Assembly (NCBI GenBank): GCA_947172415.1
Contig: OX359191.1
Span: 6,324,001-6,388,000, forward strand
Origin: Chondrosia reniformis
Taxonomy: Eukaryota > Porifera > Demospongiae > Chondrillida > Chondrillidae
Direction of reading: 5' to 3'
Length of the DNA: 64,000 nucleotides
This document shows positions 24,501-34,588 of this stretch, piece after piece. Numbering within the stretch: the first letter of the stretch is position 1; each line of letters begins with the position of its first letter. A program made the translations under genes and the position numbers. Under the pieces are notes generated by a model that saw only the letters and a list, made by a program, of their open reading frames with translations, had not been told where the DNA came from and searched no databases.

Positions 24501-27500
24501 TGCTAACGGAGGAACCTGTGTAAATGGAAACTGCACATGTGTGGAAGGATATAAAGGAGATCGGTGCACTGGACTAGACAGTGAGTTGTGCATGGATATT
24601 GTGAATTCTTTGATATAGAAATCCAATTCTCTTTCATGTCTCAGTTAAAGTACGCCTTGCTGATGGCAATTCAAGTAGTGGTCGAGTTGAGGTTCTGTAC
24701 AACGGAGAATGGGGCACAGTGTGTGACGATGGATGGGACATCAATGATGGCAGAGTAGTCTGCAGAGAACTTGGCTATGACACTGCCAGTGGTGTGTTTG
24801 GGAATGCTCATTTTGGAGAAGGCACTGGAACTATATGGTTGGATGATGTGGCGTGCACTGGCAGTGAAGATAAGCTATCTAACTGTTCACATAACGGTTG
24901 GGGTATCGAAAACTGTAACCATTTTGAAGATGCTGGAGTGACTTGTGGAAGTTAGTCCATCAAGCTTTTACTCAGTTAATGTAACTGTAAATTAAAGTTT
25001 TCTGTACTTTACACTTTAGCTAATGCATGTACTGGTGTGAACTGTGCTAACGGAGGAACCTGTGTAAATGGAAACTGCACATGTGTGGAAGGATATAAAG
25101 GAGATCGGTGCACTGAACTAGACAGTGAGTTGTGCATGGATATTGTGAATTCTTTGATATAGAAATCCAATTCTCTTTCATGTCTCAGTTAAAGTACGCC
25201 TTGCTGATGGCAATTCAAGTAGTGGTCGAGTTGAGGTTCTGTACAACGGAGAATGGGGCACAGTGTGTGACGATGGGTGGGACATCAATGATGGCAGAGT
25301 AGTCTGCAGAGAACTTGGCTATGACACTGCCAGTAGTGTGTTTGGGAATGCTCATTTTGGAGAAGGCACTGGAACCATATGGCTGGATGATGTGGCTTGC
25401 ACTGGCAGTGAAGATAAGCTATCTAATTGTTCACATAACGGTTGGGGTATTGAAAACTGTCAACATTCTGAAGATGCTGGAGTGACTTGTGGAAGTTAGT
25501 CCATCAAGCTTTTACTCAGTTAATGTAACTGTAAATTAAAGTTTTCTGTACTTTACACTTTAGGTAATACAAGTTGTAGTGGTGTGAACTGTGCTAACGG
25601 AGGAACCTGTGTAGATGGAAACTGCACATGTGTGGAAGGATATAAAGGAGATCGGTGCACTGAACTAGACAGTGAGTTGTGCATGGATATTGTGAATTCT
25701 TTGATATAGAAATCCAATTCTCTTTCATGTCTCAGTTAAAGTACGCCTTGCTGATGGCAATTCAAGTAGTGGTCGAGTTGAGGTTCTGTACAACGGAGAA
25801 TGGGGCACAGTGTGTGACGATGGGTGGGACATCAATGATGGCAGAGTAGTCTGCAGAGAACTTGGCTATGACACTGCCAGTGGTGTGTTTGGGAATGCTC
25901 ATTTTGGAGAAGGCACTGGAACTATATGGTTGGATGATGTGGCTTGCACTGGCAGTGAAGATAAGCTATCTAACTGTTCACATAACGGTTGGGGTATCGA
26001 AAACTGTAACCATTTTGAAGATGCTGGAGTGACTTGTGGAAGTTAGTCCATCAAGCTTTTACTCAGGTAATGTAACTGTAAATTAAAGTTTTCTGTACTT
26101 TACACTTTAGCTAATGCATGTACTGGTGTGAACTGTACTAACGGAGGAACCTGTGTAAATGGAAACTGCACATGTGTGGAAGGATATAAAGGAGATCGGT
26201 GCACTGAACTAGACAGTGAGTTGTGCATGGATATTGTGAATTCTTTGATATAGAAATCCAATTCTCTTTCATGTCTCAGTTAAAGTGCGCCTTGCTGATG
26301 GCAATTCAAGTAGTGGTCGAGTTGAGGTTCTGTACAACGGAGAATGGGGCACAGTGTGTGACGATGGGTGGGACATCAATGATGGCAGAGTAGTCTGCAG
26401 AGAACTTGGCTATGACACTGCCAGTAGTGTGTTTGGGAATGCTCATTTTGGAGAAGGCACTGGAACCATATGGCTGGATGATGTGGCTTGCACTGGCAGT
26501 GAAGATAAGCTATCTAACTGTTCACATAACGGTTGGGGTATTGAAAACTGTAACCATTTTGAAGATGCTGGAGTGACTTGTGGAAGTTAGTCCATCAAGC
26601 TTTTACTCAGTTACTATAACTGTAAATTAATGTTTTGTGTACTTTACACTTTAGCTAATGCATGTACTGGTGTGAACTGTGCTAACGGAGGAACCTGTGT
26701 AGATGGAAACTGCACATGTGTGGAAGGATATAAAGGAAATCGGTGCACTGAACTAGACAGTGAGTTGTGCATGGATAGTGTGAATTCTTTGATATAGAAA
26801 TCCAATTCTCTTTCATGTCTCGTGTGCACAATTACGGAAATCGGCAGAAAGGCCGAGGTATGGGGAAATGTTCACGTTTTTATTTTCATAAACCCATGCT
26901 GATTCGTGAAAATCACGAAATTTACGTCCCGCAAAGATTTGTACACATACAGTTTTACTTTTTTCAGGGTCTTAGAAAGTATTTTAAAAATTGAACAAAA
27001 TGATAGTTCAACCTTCAACTATCAATCTAAACGTACAGTTTAGTTTAGATCTTTTGGTTCATCTGTGACTGATGGATTGGATCTTCAGTAACCTTCTATA
27101 TATAGATTCCCTTGTTACATCCAAAAGATGTGCTGGATGTTTGTATCCTACTAAATGTCTGCCCATCAAACCTGTCGTTTACAGTATGTATAAAAATTGT
27201 TGATTTTGACTTGATAGTTGCTTTTTGGAAAAAAAATTACAAATTGAAACAGGTGTGCTGAAGTGCTTTATGACAAATTTTAACCTTTTAATCTAGACTG
27301 TATAGGGCAAATATACATACCCAATAACCACTGATCCGCTATCTGCCACCATGTTTTGGACCAATCCATCTTAACAAAATTAATATTTATTAGTATGCAC
27401 TTCGTAATCCATTGAATGTGTAGGAGTGAAACTGCATAATTATGCAAGACTCTCTGAGTTATAGACGATACCAACTTTAATAGACAGATTTAATGAATTC

Positions 27501-30500
27501 AACAAAAAAGACAGATTAAGTGTAACATACGTACATTTAAGTGGAGTTTTACCAACAAGTAGACTAAAGTAAATTATTACATATACCTGTTCCTAACTTG
27601 AAAAATACATATGAAGTCACTAAGTATTTGAATTGTGGCGACTCCTACGTATATATAATACAACTTACTGCTACTCCAGGATTATCCACATATATTGGAA
27701 GTAGAACAAGTGAACAGCCTTCTGCTACTCCAGGAGTATCCACATATGTTGGAAGTGGAACAAGTAGACAGCTTTCTGCTACTTCAGGATTTTCCACATA
27801 TATTGAAGGCGGAACAAGTGAACTGCCTTCTGCTACTCCAGAAATATCTACAAATACTGGAAGTGGAACAAGTGAACTTCCTTCTGCTACTCCAGAAACA
27901 TCTACGAATACAGTAACTCGAACAAGTGAACTTCTTTCTGCTACTCCAGAAACATCTACGAATACTGGAACAAGTAAACTGCCTTCTGCTACTCCAGAAA
28001 CATCTACGAATACTGGAACTGGAACAAGTAAACTTCCTTCTGCTACTCGAGAAACATCTACCAATATTGGAACTCGAACAAGTGAACTTCCTTCTGCTAC
28101 TCCAGAAACATCTACGAATACTATAACTCGAACAAGTGAACTTCCTTCTGCTACTCCAGAAACATCTACAAATACTGGAACTGGAACAAGTGAACTTCCT
28201 TCTGCTACTCCAGAAACATCTACGAATACTGGAACAAGTAAACTGCCTTCTGCTACTCCAGAAACATCTACGAATACTGGAACTGGAACAAGTGAACTTC
28301 CTTCTGCTACTCCAGAAACATCTACCAATATTGGAACTCGAACAAGTGAACTTCCTTCTGCTACTCCAGAAATATCTACAAATACTGGAAGTGGAACAAG
28401 TGAACTTCCTTCTGCTACTCCAGAAACATCTACGATTACTGTAACTCGAACAAGTGAACTTCCTTCTGCTACTCCAGAAACATCTACAAATACTGGAACT
28501 GGAACAAGTGAACTTCCTTCTGCTACTCCAGAAACATCTACGAATACTGAAACTGGAACTAGTGAACAGCCTTCTGCTACTCCAGAAACATCTACGAATA
28601 CTGGAAGTGGAACAAGTGAACTGCCTTCTGCCACTCCAGAAACATCTACCAATACTGGAACAGGTGTACAGCCTTCTGCCACTCCAGAAACATCTACGAA
28701 TACTGGAACTGGAACAAGTAAACTTCCTTCTGCCACTCCAGAAACATCTACGAATACTGGAAGTGGAACAAGTGAACTTCCTTCTGCTACTCCAGAAACA
28801 TCGACCAATATTGGAAGTGGAACAAGTGAACTTCCTTCTGCTACTCCAGAAACATCTACGAATACTGAAACTGGAACAAGTGAACAGCCTTCTGCTACTC
28901 CAGAAACATCTACGAATACTGGAAGTGGAACAAGTGAACTGCCTTCTGCCACTCCAGAAACATCTACCAATACTGGAACTCAAACAAGTGAACTTCCTTC
29001 TGCTACTCCAGAAACATCTACGAATACTGGAACAAGTAAACTGCCTTCTGTTACTCCAGAAACATCTACGAATACTGGAACTAGAACAAGTGAACTTCCT
29101 TCTGCTACTCCAGAAACATCTACGAATACTGGAAGTGGAACAAGTGAACTGCCTTCTGCCACTCCAGAAACATCTACCAATACTGGAACTCAAACAAGTG
29201 AATTTCCTTCTGCTACTCCAGAAACATCTACGAATACTGGAACAATTAAACTGCCTTCTGTTACTCCAGAAACATCTACAAATACTGGAAGTGGAACAAG
29301 TGAACTTCCTTCAGCTACTCCAGAAACATCTACAAATACTGGAACTGGAACAAGTGAACTTCCTTCTGCCACTCCAGAAACATCTACGAATACTGGAAGT
29401 GGAACAAGTGAACAGCCTTCTGCTACTCCAGAAACATCTACGAATACTGGAAGTGGAACAAGTGAACATCCTTCTGCTACTCCAGAAACATCGACCAATA
29501 TTGGAAGTGGAACAAGTGAACTTCCTTCTGCTACTCCAGAAACATCTACGAATACTGAAACTGGAACAAGTGAACAGCCTTCTGCTACTCCAGAAACATC
29601 TACGAATACTGGAAGTGGAACAAGTGAACAGCCTTCTGCCACTCCAGAAACATCTACCAATACTGGAACTCAAACAAGTGAACTTCCTTCTGCTACTCCA
29701 GAAACATCTACGAATACTGGAACAAGTAAACTGCCTTCTGTTACTCCAGAAACATCTACGAATACTGGAACTAGAACAAGTGAACTTCCTTCTGCTACTC
29801 CAGAAACATCTACGAATACTGGAAGTGGAACAAGTGAACTGCCTTCTGCCACTCCAGAAACATCTACCAATACTGGAACTCAAACAAGTGAATTTCCTTC
29901 TGCTACTCCAGAAACATCTACGAATACTGGAACAATTAAACTGCCTTCTGTTACTCCAGAAACATCTACAAATACTGGAAGTGGAACAAGTGAACTTCCT
30001 TCAGCTACTCCAGAAACATCTACAAATACTGGAACTGGAACAAGTGAACTTCCTTCTGCCACTCCAGAAACATCTACGAATACTGGAAGTGGAACAAGTG
30101 AACAGCCTTCTGCTACTCCAGAAACATCTACGAATACTGGAACTCGAACAAGTGAACTTCCTTCTGCTACTCCAGAAACATCTACAAATACTGGAACTGG
30201 AACAAGTGAACTTTCTTCAGCTACTCCAGAAACATCTACGAATACTGGAAGTGGAACAAGTGAACAGCCTTCTGCTACTCCAGAAACATCTACGAATACT
30301 GGAACAAGTAAACTGCCTTCTGCTACTCCAGAAACATCTATGAATACTGGAAGTGGAACAAGTGAACTTCCTTCTGCTACTCCAGAAACATCTACGAATA
30401 CTGGAAGTGGAACAAGTGAACTTCCTTCTGCTACTCCAGAAACATCTACGAATACTGGAAGTGGAACAAGTGAACTTCCTTCTACTACTCCAGAAACATC

Positions 30501-33500
30501 TACCAATACTGGAACTGGAACAAGTGAACATCCTTCTGCTACTCCAGAAACATCTACGAATGCTGGAACTCAAACAAGTGAACTTCCATCTGCTACTCCA
30601 GAAACATCTACGAACACAGGAACTCGAACAAGTGAACTTCCTTCTGCTACTCCAGAAACATCTACGAATACTGGAAGTGGAACAAGTGAACTTCCTTCTG
30701 TTACTCCAGAAACATCTACCAATACTGGAAGTGGAACAAGTGAACAGCCTTCTGCTACTCCAGAAACATCTACGAATACTGGAAGTGGAACAAGTGAACT
30801 TCCTTCTGCTACTCCAGAAACATCTACGAATACTGGAAGTGGAACAAGTGAACTTCCTTCTGCTACTCCAGAAACATCTACGAATACTGGAAGTGGAACA
30901 AGTGAACATCCTTCTGCTACTCCAGAAACATCTACGAATACTGGAACTCGAACAAGTGAACTTCCATCTGCTACTCCAGAAACATCTATGAACACTGGAA
31001 CTCGAACAAGTCAACTTCCTTCTGCTACTCCAGAAACATCTACGAATACTGGAAGTGGAACAAGTGAACTTCCTTCTGTTACTCCAGAAACATCTACCAA
31101 TACTGGAAGTGGAACAAGTGAACAGCCTTCTGCTACTCCAGAAACATCTACAAATACTGGTACTCGAACAAGTGAACTTCCTTTTACTACTCCAGAAACA
31201 TCTACGAATACTGTAAGTGGAACAAGTGAACTTCCTTCTGCTACTCCAGAAACATCTACGAATACTGGAAGTGGAACAAGTGAACTTCCTTCTGTTACTC
31301 CAGAAGCATCTACCAACACTGGAACTCGGACAAGTGAACAGCCTTCTGCTACTCCAGAAACATCTACGAATACTGGAACTGGAACAAGTGAACTACATTC
31401 TGGTACTTCAACTGGTAAGATGAATATTTGTTTGTTAAAGCAGTAAATTGTACAATGTACGCTTTTGCACAGAATCTGATATTCAAATCTCAACAGTAGA
31501 TGTATCTACAGAGACTGAAGCTACAGTAACAAAACAGCCACTTCCTACTTCTACAGGTATTGTTTATTTGTTTTGAATTATATCATACTGTGACCACATG
31601 GAGTGTGTTTCAATGTTTCTAGTTTCTATTTGCCCAAATGTGAATGAGAACATTAACAATCAAAGATTAAAGACAATCTTCCACTGGCCAGCAACTCAAG
31701 CTGGAGTAGAAGCTCGTCTTCACTGTGATTGCCAGAGATACCCTCAGTTCAGCAATGGATTGTTTGCCTTTAAGAACTGCAGTAACAGTGGATTATGGGA
31801 GAATACGTATTTGGAACCTTGTGTGGTATCAGACATCTTTAGGAGTCTTTGTAGTGGAGTAAGCTAAGTATATGGGTCATAATGGATTTAATGTGTTTTA
31901 TTTTATTTCTGCTGGCCCAACAGACATTTCCCTGTATTAGCTTATACCTTATCGCCTTAGGAAATGGACCTTATGGTCTTTTTGGTTGTGTTAATTAATC
32001 AATCAAAGTGAAAGTATATGTGTTCAAGTTTAACTAAGTAGAAGGCAGTTGTGGTATGATTATTCAGTTAAGAAGGCTTTCTTTATTTATTTAGGTTATT
32101 GTAAATGTTTTGGATAATTTGGAGAATCTAACCAAGTCAGCATCCAAAGCAAGTGATATTGGATTGGTGATGAATGTTATCAGGGAGTTGTTATCTATTT
32201 CAGACATTGCACTTGATGCTAAGGTAACTTACGTATAATACATAAATAATGTCTGGAATACTTTGCAGCAATAAGTCATGTGATTCTGCTCCCAATGAAT
32301 TAATTTTTCTAATGCTGCATAGTGTTTCAAGCACATAATTGTACAGTGATTTTATCTAACGGAAGATACTCCATCTAAAGATGTACCGTATTTGTTCAAA
32401 TAGAGATCCAATCCTGTATTTAATTCCTGTCATTTTTGGCCCAGCCTCTATTTGAGCCTGGCTTCAATTAAACATTCTCTTGGCATCCACGCCTATCTCC
32501 CTAGCAGCTGCTTCCTTAGTCTTCTTTGCAGAGCACTTCACAGCCTTTAGCTTGAAGGAAACATCATAGGATGTACTCTCTGATTTTATTACTTGACTTG
32601 AGAGATCTGATTCTACCTCTATATAGTTGAGACTTGGTCTCTATACAGACAAATATGGTACATTAATGTATGTAAATCTGCCTAATTAGTTGTTTTAACC
32701 ACAACTTCAAAAGGTTCCAATAAACAATTTTAATAAATTGCTCTTTTACAGATTAGAGGAAATATTTTAGATGCACTGGATATACTCTTATTTGAAGCAA
32801 ACGATGCAACATTGGCAGATGCTAGTGTTTCGACACAAGCACCACAGATGTAAGCAAAATGCAATTTATTCTTTTGAGGCTGATAAATTAATTATTATTA
32901 TTACATGGTATCTTATTGCTTGTTTCAAAGTCTCTTAATGATAGATGATTTCTTATGGTCTCTTAATGATAGATTTTTGGCTGCACTCTCATCAGTAGCG
33001 AACCATATACAGTTGTTTGATGACATACTTATTATTGAGAAAAGGGCATACACGTTTTCAGTTGATGAAATCCAAGTTTCCAAAGTGCCTCCCTCTGGTT
33101 ACAAGCCAAACTTGGGTAATAAGGTTGGTGTGAGTGTCACTATTCCACAAGCAGCGTTCCTAAGCTTGGGGACAAGCAGTGTTCGTATGATCAGTTCTGT
33201 TCTTCACAAACCCACCCTCTTTGATGGAAGCAATGAAACAGTTTCTACATTCAGTGATATAATATCAGTTAGGTTCTTGGGAAGTATTGTGAATGACCTG
33301 GATACTCCTATAATCTTTGCTGTGCAGAAGTTACAGGTATACCTTATATTTGTATGTATAGTACAATGTCATACATACGTATATATATATATATATACCT
33401 TATTAGAGGATACTGATACATGAACAATGTATATTTTTCATGTGTGCATAATCTACAATTAACACTAGAATCATCTTGTAAAAGGAGGAAAGGCCGCATG

Positions 33501-34588
33501 TCAGTCATGGAAGAATGAAAACATTAAAGGTCAGATATATAGGCAACATGGGGGAGCATTGCTGTGACAATTGTAACTCAGTGACAGATCACTGGTTGTC
33601 ATAACCAGCTATCCTTAGTTCAATTCCCAACAATTGCTTCTTACTTCTTGCTACTTTTTATTGTTTTCAGAAATTAGGTTTAAATATGGCTTCCTGTTCT
33701 GTCAACAAAATGGCAGATGCTTGTTGGCTGGCTTTTGCTTTCTAGCTTAAAAATTCCTTTGCATCAAACATTGAACCAATGAAAAGGATTTAGAAACCAC
33801 CTTTTACTAATACTATGTAACGTAAAGCTTGTTTTCTACGAGATTGGGCATTCAAGCGACGAGCGGAATCGGTTAACTGGACATCTAAGAACCAGCAAGT
33901 AATTGGGTGCCAGGTGCACCAGGAGTTTTTTAAACTCAAAATACTTGTTTCCTCTTCTTGATGTTAAATATTAATATGAGTTTCACTTTGATTATTCATA
34001 CATGTGTATTGGTATATGTACACAATGACTGTGTACTTTTTATGTTAAGGTATCTATGGAACATGGAGTGAGGATGGATGTAAACTGCAACATGAGAACT
34101 TTACTCATATCACCTGTTATTGTGATCACTTTGGAGACTATGCTGCCATCCAGGTTAGCTAGCTTATTTGACTGGGATGTTTCAAATAATCTGTTACAAC
34201 GTCTCTTCATGCAGATTAAAGACACTATGTCTTTTGTGGGCACTGATGTAGGAGAAGAATTTCCTTCTACAATTGTAGCCATTGTTTGTGTTGTAGCTGT
34301 TCTTATAATAACAGCTGCTGTTGTAGCAGGAATAATTTGTCTTGTTTTGAGGTAAATATATTTTATTTTAACACATTTAGTGAAGGCATGCACTACACCA
34401 TATATTAACATAATACAGTGCATAATGGCTAGCTATTTCCCTTTTAAAAATTTAGAAGGAAAAGCCATCGAAAGAAGGTTCAACTAGTTACCGAAGAATG
34501 TGAATTCAAGGCGAATCCAAATGTGATGATTACTAATGAAAAAGCTATAGAACTAGATCAGGATGGAATTGCTGATTCAGAGGCATAA
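12422..34588 (+). CDS. Giant SRCR/EGF-mucin-HRM-GAIN-GPS single-pass receptor-like protein
   Basis: Exons in order: 12422-12479 and 12540-12581 (signal peptide and N-terminus); 13204-13503 SRCR; 13572-13679 EGF; 24 SRCR-EGF pairs in 13744-26759; mucin-like exon about 27617-31414; 31473-31556 linker; 31623-31858 HRM domain; 32095-32223, 32752-32849 and 32973-33336 GAIN; 34050-34153 GPS; 34215-34351 transmembrane; 34456-34588 tail, stop TAA at 34586-34588. I predict about 5,100-5,200 residues, type I at the cell surface, with a large adhesive ectodomain on a Ser/Thr-rich stalk. GAIN-GPS is the hallmark of adhesion GPCRs and polycystins, yet only one helix follows. Weak points are the mucin acceptor, the GAIN-GPS junction (33337-34049, phase 0 to phase 1, so a small exon is missing) and assembly of the array. 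It could be two transcripts split near 26.8-27.6 kb. Confidence 0.65.
12671..13190. mobile_element. Non-autonomous DNA-transposon-like insertion in the third exon's intron
   Basis: The paralogous intron at 47330-47428 runs straight from tactaccgcatatatatg to the acceptor. Here about 520 bases intervene. The insertion begins ttacaacccgtttcg and ends with gggtaacgggtcgtaac, whose reverse complement (gttacgacccgtta) is an imperfect inverted match to the start. Flanks on both sides are tatata-rich, possibly the target duplication. It has no coding capacity. The subterminal part carries a CG-rich 20-base minisatellite unlike the AT-rich surroundings. Confidence 0.65.
12691..12772 (+). repeat. 20-base CG-rich minisatellite
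   Basis: The unit tcgaaacgggtcggacggtt is repeated exactly three times (12701-12760), with partial, diverged copies on either side. It contains two CpG per unit in a genome segment otherwise poor in CpG. Related words (gaaacgggtcgaccggtttt) recur at 13136-13155 near the other end of the insertion. Confidence 0.9.
13204..13679 (+). CDS. First, diverged SRCR exon and EGF exon of the giant receptor gene
   Basis: Exon 13204-13503 (100 codons, phase 1-1) begins [20 protein letters not shown] and carries the six SRCR cysteines (TVCDD, VVCRQLG, VACTG, ISNC, VEDC, VEC). Exon 13572-13679 is an EGF domain ([16 protein letters not shown] and so on). Both are closer to the first pair of the paralogue (47429-47894) than to the 24 units that follow. 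The array therefore expanded downstream of an old, conserved first unit. Confidence 0.85.
13744..26759 (+). repeat. 24-unit near-identical SRCR-EGF coding array (544/547-base units)
   Basis: Each unit is an SRCR exon (306), intron 69, EGF exon (105 or 108) and intron 64. SRCR exons start at 13744, 14291, 14835, 15379, 15926, 16470, 17014, 17558, 18105, 18652, 19196, 19740, 20287, 20831, 21375, 21922, 22469, 23013, 23557, 24101, 24645, 25189, 25736 and 26280. The EGF exon starts 70 bases after each SRCR end. All 24 frames are intact. SRCR variants are few: [16 protein letters not shown] or DNCQHSED ends, F-G or F-A after GV, RELGY or RDLGY, ASG or ASS. EGF exons come in two cassettes, beginning NTSCSGV (108 bases; units 1, 4, 8, 9, 12, 15, 16, 22) or NACTGV (105). 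All exons are phase 1-1. The SRCR donor is gttagt, with an in-frame TAG just inside the intron. Confidence 0.93.
26760..27616. other. End of the array and transition to the mucin exon
   Basis: The last unit's intron copies the array until ctctttcatgtct at 26820 and then breaks off just where the acceptor CAG should come. The following sequence (gtgtgcacaattacgg) is unrelated and may be a small insertion ending near 26950 (a gatttgtacacatac stretch is its imperfect inverted match). I see no exon between here and the mucin exon. The acceptor at 27615-27616 (atgaag) has the right phase but a poor pyrimidine tract. Confidence 0.5.
27617..31414 (+). CDS. Mucin-like Ser/Thr/Pro-rich stalk exon
   Basis: One uninterrupted frame of about 1,266 codons, ending at donor gtaaga in phase 1. 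It is built almost wholly from an 18-residue unit, [18 protein letters not shown] and variants (GTGTSE, GTRTSE, GTQTSE, TSEQ, TSEH), with some 16-residue units lacking two residues ([10 protein letters not shown]). Threonine, serine and proline dominate and there is no cysteine, so I infer a heavily O-glycosylated extended stalk between the SRCR/EGF head and the membrane-proximal domains. The first three units (27661-27800) are the most diverged. Long open frames in the other five frames are by-products of the repeat. The 5' boundary is uncertain. Confidence 0.75.
27670..31395 (+). repeat. 54-base coding minisatellite, about 70 copies
   Basis: The tandem unit is 54 bases (occasionally 48), with a core such as gctactccagaaacatctac. 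A larger block of about 690 bases is duplicated inside it: the run containing [14 protein letters not shown] and [10 protein letters not shown] near 29190-29270 recurs near 29880-29960. Copy number is likely to vary between individuals. Confidence 0.92.
31473..31556 (+). CDS. Short linker exon of the giant receptor gene
   Basis: A 28-codon phase 1-1 exon (acceptor tgcacag, donor gtattg) reading [20 protein letters not shown], then KQPLPTST. It continues the Ser/Thr-rich stalk outside the 18-residue repeat. Confidence 0.65.
31623..31858 (+). CDS. Hormone-receptor-motif (HRM)-like domain exon
   Basis: After acceptor tttctag the exon reads [19 protein letters not shown], then [17 protein letters not shown], then [18 protein letters not shown], and ends in phase 0 at donor gtaagc. 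WPxTxAGxxAxxxC and NCxxxGxW...C are the hallmarks of the HRM domain found before the GAIN domain in many adhesion GPCRs. The position just ahead of the GAIN exons agrees with that. The ligand is unknown. Confidence 0.8.
32095..33336 (+). CDS. GAIN domain exons
   Basis: Exons 32095-32223 (phase 0), 32752-32849 (0-2) and 32973-33336 (2-0). The first two give helical sequence ([38 protein letters not shown]), the GAIN subdomain A pattern. The third gives strands typical of subdomain B ([24 protein letters not shown]). In known proteins this fold ends in the GPS motif and autoproteolyses. The next exon starts in phase 1, so a small exon with the first GPS cysteine and tryptophan may lie unrecognised in 33337-34049, or the third exon uses a later donor. 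Confidence 0.72.
33337..34049. other. Unresolved GAIN-GPS intron
   Basis: The phases on either side (0 out, 1 in) do not match, so at least one short exon of length 1 modulo 3, or an alternative donor, is needed. I searched for a C-x-[FY]-W type exon and found no convincing one. The rest is AT-rich with no recognisable element. Confidence 0.5.
34050..34153 (+). CDS. GPS motif exon
   Basis: In phase 1 from acceptor tgttaag the exon reads [12 protein letters not shown], then [20 protein letters not shown], and ends in phase 0 at donor gttagc. W-x3-GC ... C-x-C-x-H-F-x2-[FY]A is the GPROTEOLYSIS SITE pattern. The usual cleavage tripeptide H-L-[ST] is H-F-G here, so self-cleavage is doubtful. 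Other frames of this stretch are open but show no homology. Confidence 0.8.
34215..34588 (+). CDS. Single transmembrane helix and cytoplasmic tail
   Basis: Exon 34215-34351 gives [19 protein letters not shown], then a helix of about 27 residues ([18 protein letters not shown] to GIICLVL). Exon 34456-34588 begins [18 protein letters not shown], a basic stop-transfer, and ends QDGIADSEA with TAA. The tail is about 44 residues, has no tyrosine and shows no known signalling motif. No further hydrophobic helices occur before the stop, so this is a single-pass protein and not a seven-helix receptor. GEEFPST after the GPS corresponds to the tethered-agonist/linker region in adhesion GPCRs. Confidence 0.82.

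Noticed and set aside
13744-26759. Regular repeats with constant spacing suggesting a CRISPR array
   Set aside because: Units are 544-547 bases with coding exons and introns. CRISPR repeats are 20-50 bases with unique spacers.
27784-29193. Long minus-strand frames (cysteine/serine/arginine-rich and [13 protein letters not shown])
   Set aside because: By-products of the same minisatellite. They end wherever a unit variant makes a stop and have no start context or homology.
28454-30343. Long leucine-rich open frame (629 codons) in the second forward frame of the stalk repeat
   Set aside because: It exists only because the 54-base unit lacks stops in that frame. It has no splice context, and the threonine-rich frame joins in phase with flanking exons.
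32905-33423. Single 172-codon gene starting ATG at 32905
   Set aside because: The upstream part is intron. Acceptor tgatag at 32972 and phase 2 match the previous GAIN exon, and the end past 33336 is intron read-through.
34056-34355. 99-codon frame MEHGVRMDV covering the GPS and membrane exons
   Set aside because: Only its second half (the membrane helix) is in the true frame. The first half is the wrong frame of the GPS exon, joined through an unspliced intron.
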